Source: [Clostridium] fimetarium (GTDB lineage Bacteria; Bacillota; Clostridia; Lachnospirales; Lachnospiraceae). From it: DNA of 64,000 nt. The notes beneath the pieces were generated by a model. The model was given only the letters and a program-made list of their open reading frames with translations. It was not told the origin of the DNA and made no database searches. The stretch lies in the NCBI RefSeq assembly GCF_900111235.1, contig NZ_FOJI01000016.1, positions 21,854 to 85,853 of the forward strand. The letters are read 5' to 3'. Made by a program: the position numbers and the translations under genes. Shown piece by piece: positions 63,090-64,000 of this stretch. Each line of letters opens with the position of its first letter. The stretch's first letter is position 1.

Positions 63090-63302
63090 TCAGGCATCTA
63101 ATGCCTGATTAATTAATCGTTGCATCCACTTCATGCTTTGATGATTAAGTCCTGGTATAACCCCTCTGATTCTTTCCGCATAATCCCAGCCCGATGGATG
63201 AGTTCTTAGTTCCTTTATTAACTCTTCTTTTTGTTCTATTAATTTACCGAAGATAACTTTACGCGATTTATCAAAACACCATATAGAACTTACCATACCC
63301 AC
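63090..63302 (-). pseudogene. C-terminal gene fragment ending QRLINQALDA
   Basis: A 70-residue frame (GTG start) without a ribosome site, ending GLNHQSMKWMQRLINQALDA. The open frame extends upstream of the GTG to a TAG. A second open stretch (63310-63525) overlaps its upstream end in another frame, suggesting a frameshifted larger gene. No family is recognised; HPSGWDYAERI and the compact helical end resemble small secreted or toxin-type tails, which is only an impression. Confidence 0.35.
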
Positions 63303-63309
63303 AATACAA

Positions 63310-63525
63310 TCAATAGTTTGGCTGTCGCAATTTCGCTATTATAATAATATAAGTTGATTTTTTTATGTGAAATAAAGATAAGTTATAAAACCTCAACTTT
63401 ACTGTATGTATAACATCATTTTCATCTTTAAAAGCTGTAACTCCATCTCTTTCATACGCTGTCACATCATTCATATAACCAACTTGATTATTCTGTCCAT
63501 TAAAAGGCGAGAAGTGTAAAGAGCC
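63310..63525 (-). pseudogene. Degraded reading frame beside the 63090 fragment
   Basis: Reads GSLHFSPFNGQNNQ ... VTAYERDGVTAFKDE ... HTVKLRFYNLSLF from one stop to the next. No ribosome site. The composition looks like real protein until about residue 50, after which all three frames are open over an AT-rich run. Probably the upstream half of the same decayed gene. Confidence 0.35.
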
Positions 63526-63577
63526 CTATTATGTTCGTGTTTAGGATTTCATAGCCATTAATATTAAAACTTTCAGT

Positions 63578-63611
63578 AAAGGCGCTAGAGAATGGAAGCT
63601 CAGGCGCCTTT
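63578..63611 (-). terminator. Stem after the Cys/Arg-rich peptide gene
   Basis: Perfect AAAGGCGC/GCGCCTTT stem about 29 nt past the stop codon; the T-run is short. Confidence 0.55.
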
Positions 63612-63639
63612 CAATTAATTAATAATGTTTGGTACAAAT

Positions 63640-63696
63640 TTAGAATCTATTTCTGCAACGTCTACGCCTACGTCTACATCCAAAAAAGCAACACAT
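63640..63696 (-). CDS. 18-residue Cys/Arg-rich peptide
   Basis: MCCFFGCRRRRRRCRNRF: four Cys and eight Arg in 18 residues. GAGGAG lies 8 nt before the ATG, a consensus-like promoter is upstream and a stem follows the stop, so it has the full layout of a gene. No family recognised. It could be a membrane- or nucleic-acid-binding micropeptide, a metal-binding peptide or a bacteriocin-like product. Confidence 0.6.
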   Translation of the reverse strand: MCCFFGCRRRRRRCRNRF

Positions 63697-63753
63697 AATA
63701 TTCACTCCTCTTTTTATATAATTAAAACTAAATTTCATAATTATAATATGTAG

Positions 63754-63782
63754 ATTATAGTACTATGTGTCATAATATGCAA
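63754..63782 (-). promoter_or_regulatory. Promoter of the Cys/Arg-rich peptide gene
   Basis: Minus-strand TTGCAT, a 17-nt spacer and TATAAT. Confidence 0.75.
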
Positions 63783-63880
63783 TATTTAGCATAAATTAGT
63801 GAAATACTATTATAAAAAAACTAATTATAGAATATGATTCCCAACGAAATTGTTGCATAGACTTTATGAATAATTTTTGA
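63783..63880. other. Intergenic region near the right edge
   Basis: AT-rich, nothing recognised beyond possible start regions for the two diverging small frames. Confidence 0.3.
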
Positions 63881-63894
63881 ATTAGGAGGGAAAT

Positions 63895-64000
63895 ATATTT
63901 TTATTAAATAACTTCTCGGAGTTAGCATCTACTGGTGCAAATGTAAATTGACAATTGAATATTGGTGGTTTTGGAAAAAAAGAAGAGATTTTGTGTACCA
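63895..64000 (+). pseudogene. Decayed or non-standard small reading frame at the right edge
   Basis: GGAGGG sits at ribosome-site distance from ATA, where ATG would be expected. The frame reads FLLNNFSELASTGANVN, then TGA, then QLNIGGFGKKEEILCT to the window end. Two point changes (ATG to ATA, a sense codon to TGA) would turn it into an open gene. Family not recognised; the leader-like first part resembles small peptide precursors. Confidence 0.35.

Noticed and set aside
1..64000. tRNA, rRNA, CRISPR array or transposase.
   Set aside because: Reading both strands gave no cloverleaf with a TTCGA-type arm in an intergenic gap, no regularly spaced repeats and no transposase-like protein.

Overview
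The window is a low-GC Gram-positive chromosome segment. Codon use is AT-rich, Shine-Dalgarno sites are strong (AAGGAGG type), and promoters are TTGACA/TATAAT-like. The gene order is typical of Clostridia, most likely a flagellated or spore-forming member of the Lachnospiraceae. That family assignment is inferred from gene order and protein style, not from a database match.

The backbone reads mostly on the minus strand and keeps blocks that match the Bacillus subtilis ylb and ylq regions. Left block: rsmD-coaD-(coiled-coil protein) next to a ylbJ-like gene, then gpsA-plsY-der. Middle block: ylxM-ffh-rpsP-khpA-rimM-rplS-lepB-rbgA-rnhB-ylqG-ylqH-yraN-pgeF, in which trmD is missing between rimM and rplS. 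Next comes plsX-acpP-rnc-smc-ftsY, then pta-ackA-ylbN-rpmF with tmcAL divergent. Right of that are a UPF0210/ACT-domain pair, an FtsA-like protein with a metallo-hydrolase, and polA-coaE. A queuosine precursor operon follows (queD-queE-folE-queC-queF, then a cyclase-family protein, a C40 peptidase and probably an M19 dipeptidase). It is preceded by a near-consensus promoter, a candidate preQ1-I riboswitch and an intrinsic terminator. Further right are gnd-zwf-cyclase and lemA-TPM.

Accessory material is inserted at defined joints. At the left edge, a GNAT/FkbH/ACP/MaoC/SDR cassette looks like a pathway that builds and transfers an acyl group, possibly onto a surface or flagellar sugar. A large MalT/LuxR-type regulator sits between rsmD and gpsA. 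Between ftsY and ylxM lie ilvA, a GC-rich giant palindrome, a radical SAM gene, a peptidase remnant and a beta-helix lipoprotein. Between rpmF and plsX lie a small frameshifted gene, an MFS exporter with a leader peptide and attenuator-like stems, G9 tracts, and palindromic repeats.

The most unusual signals are: (1) a dispersed repeat family (three clear copies) with a conserved core and long arms that are complementary within each copy but different between copies; (2) a 153-nt GC-rich near-perfect palindrome; (3) the 12-codon leader peptide with competing stems upstream of the MFS exporter; (4) an 18-residue Cys/Arg-rich peptide gene with its own promoter; and (5) decayed small genes near the right edge. 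No tRNA, rRNA, CRISPR array or intact transposase was seen.
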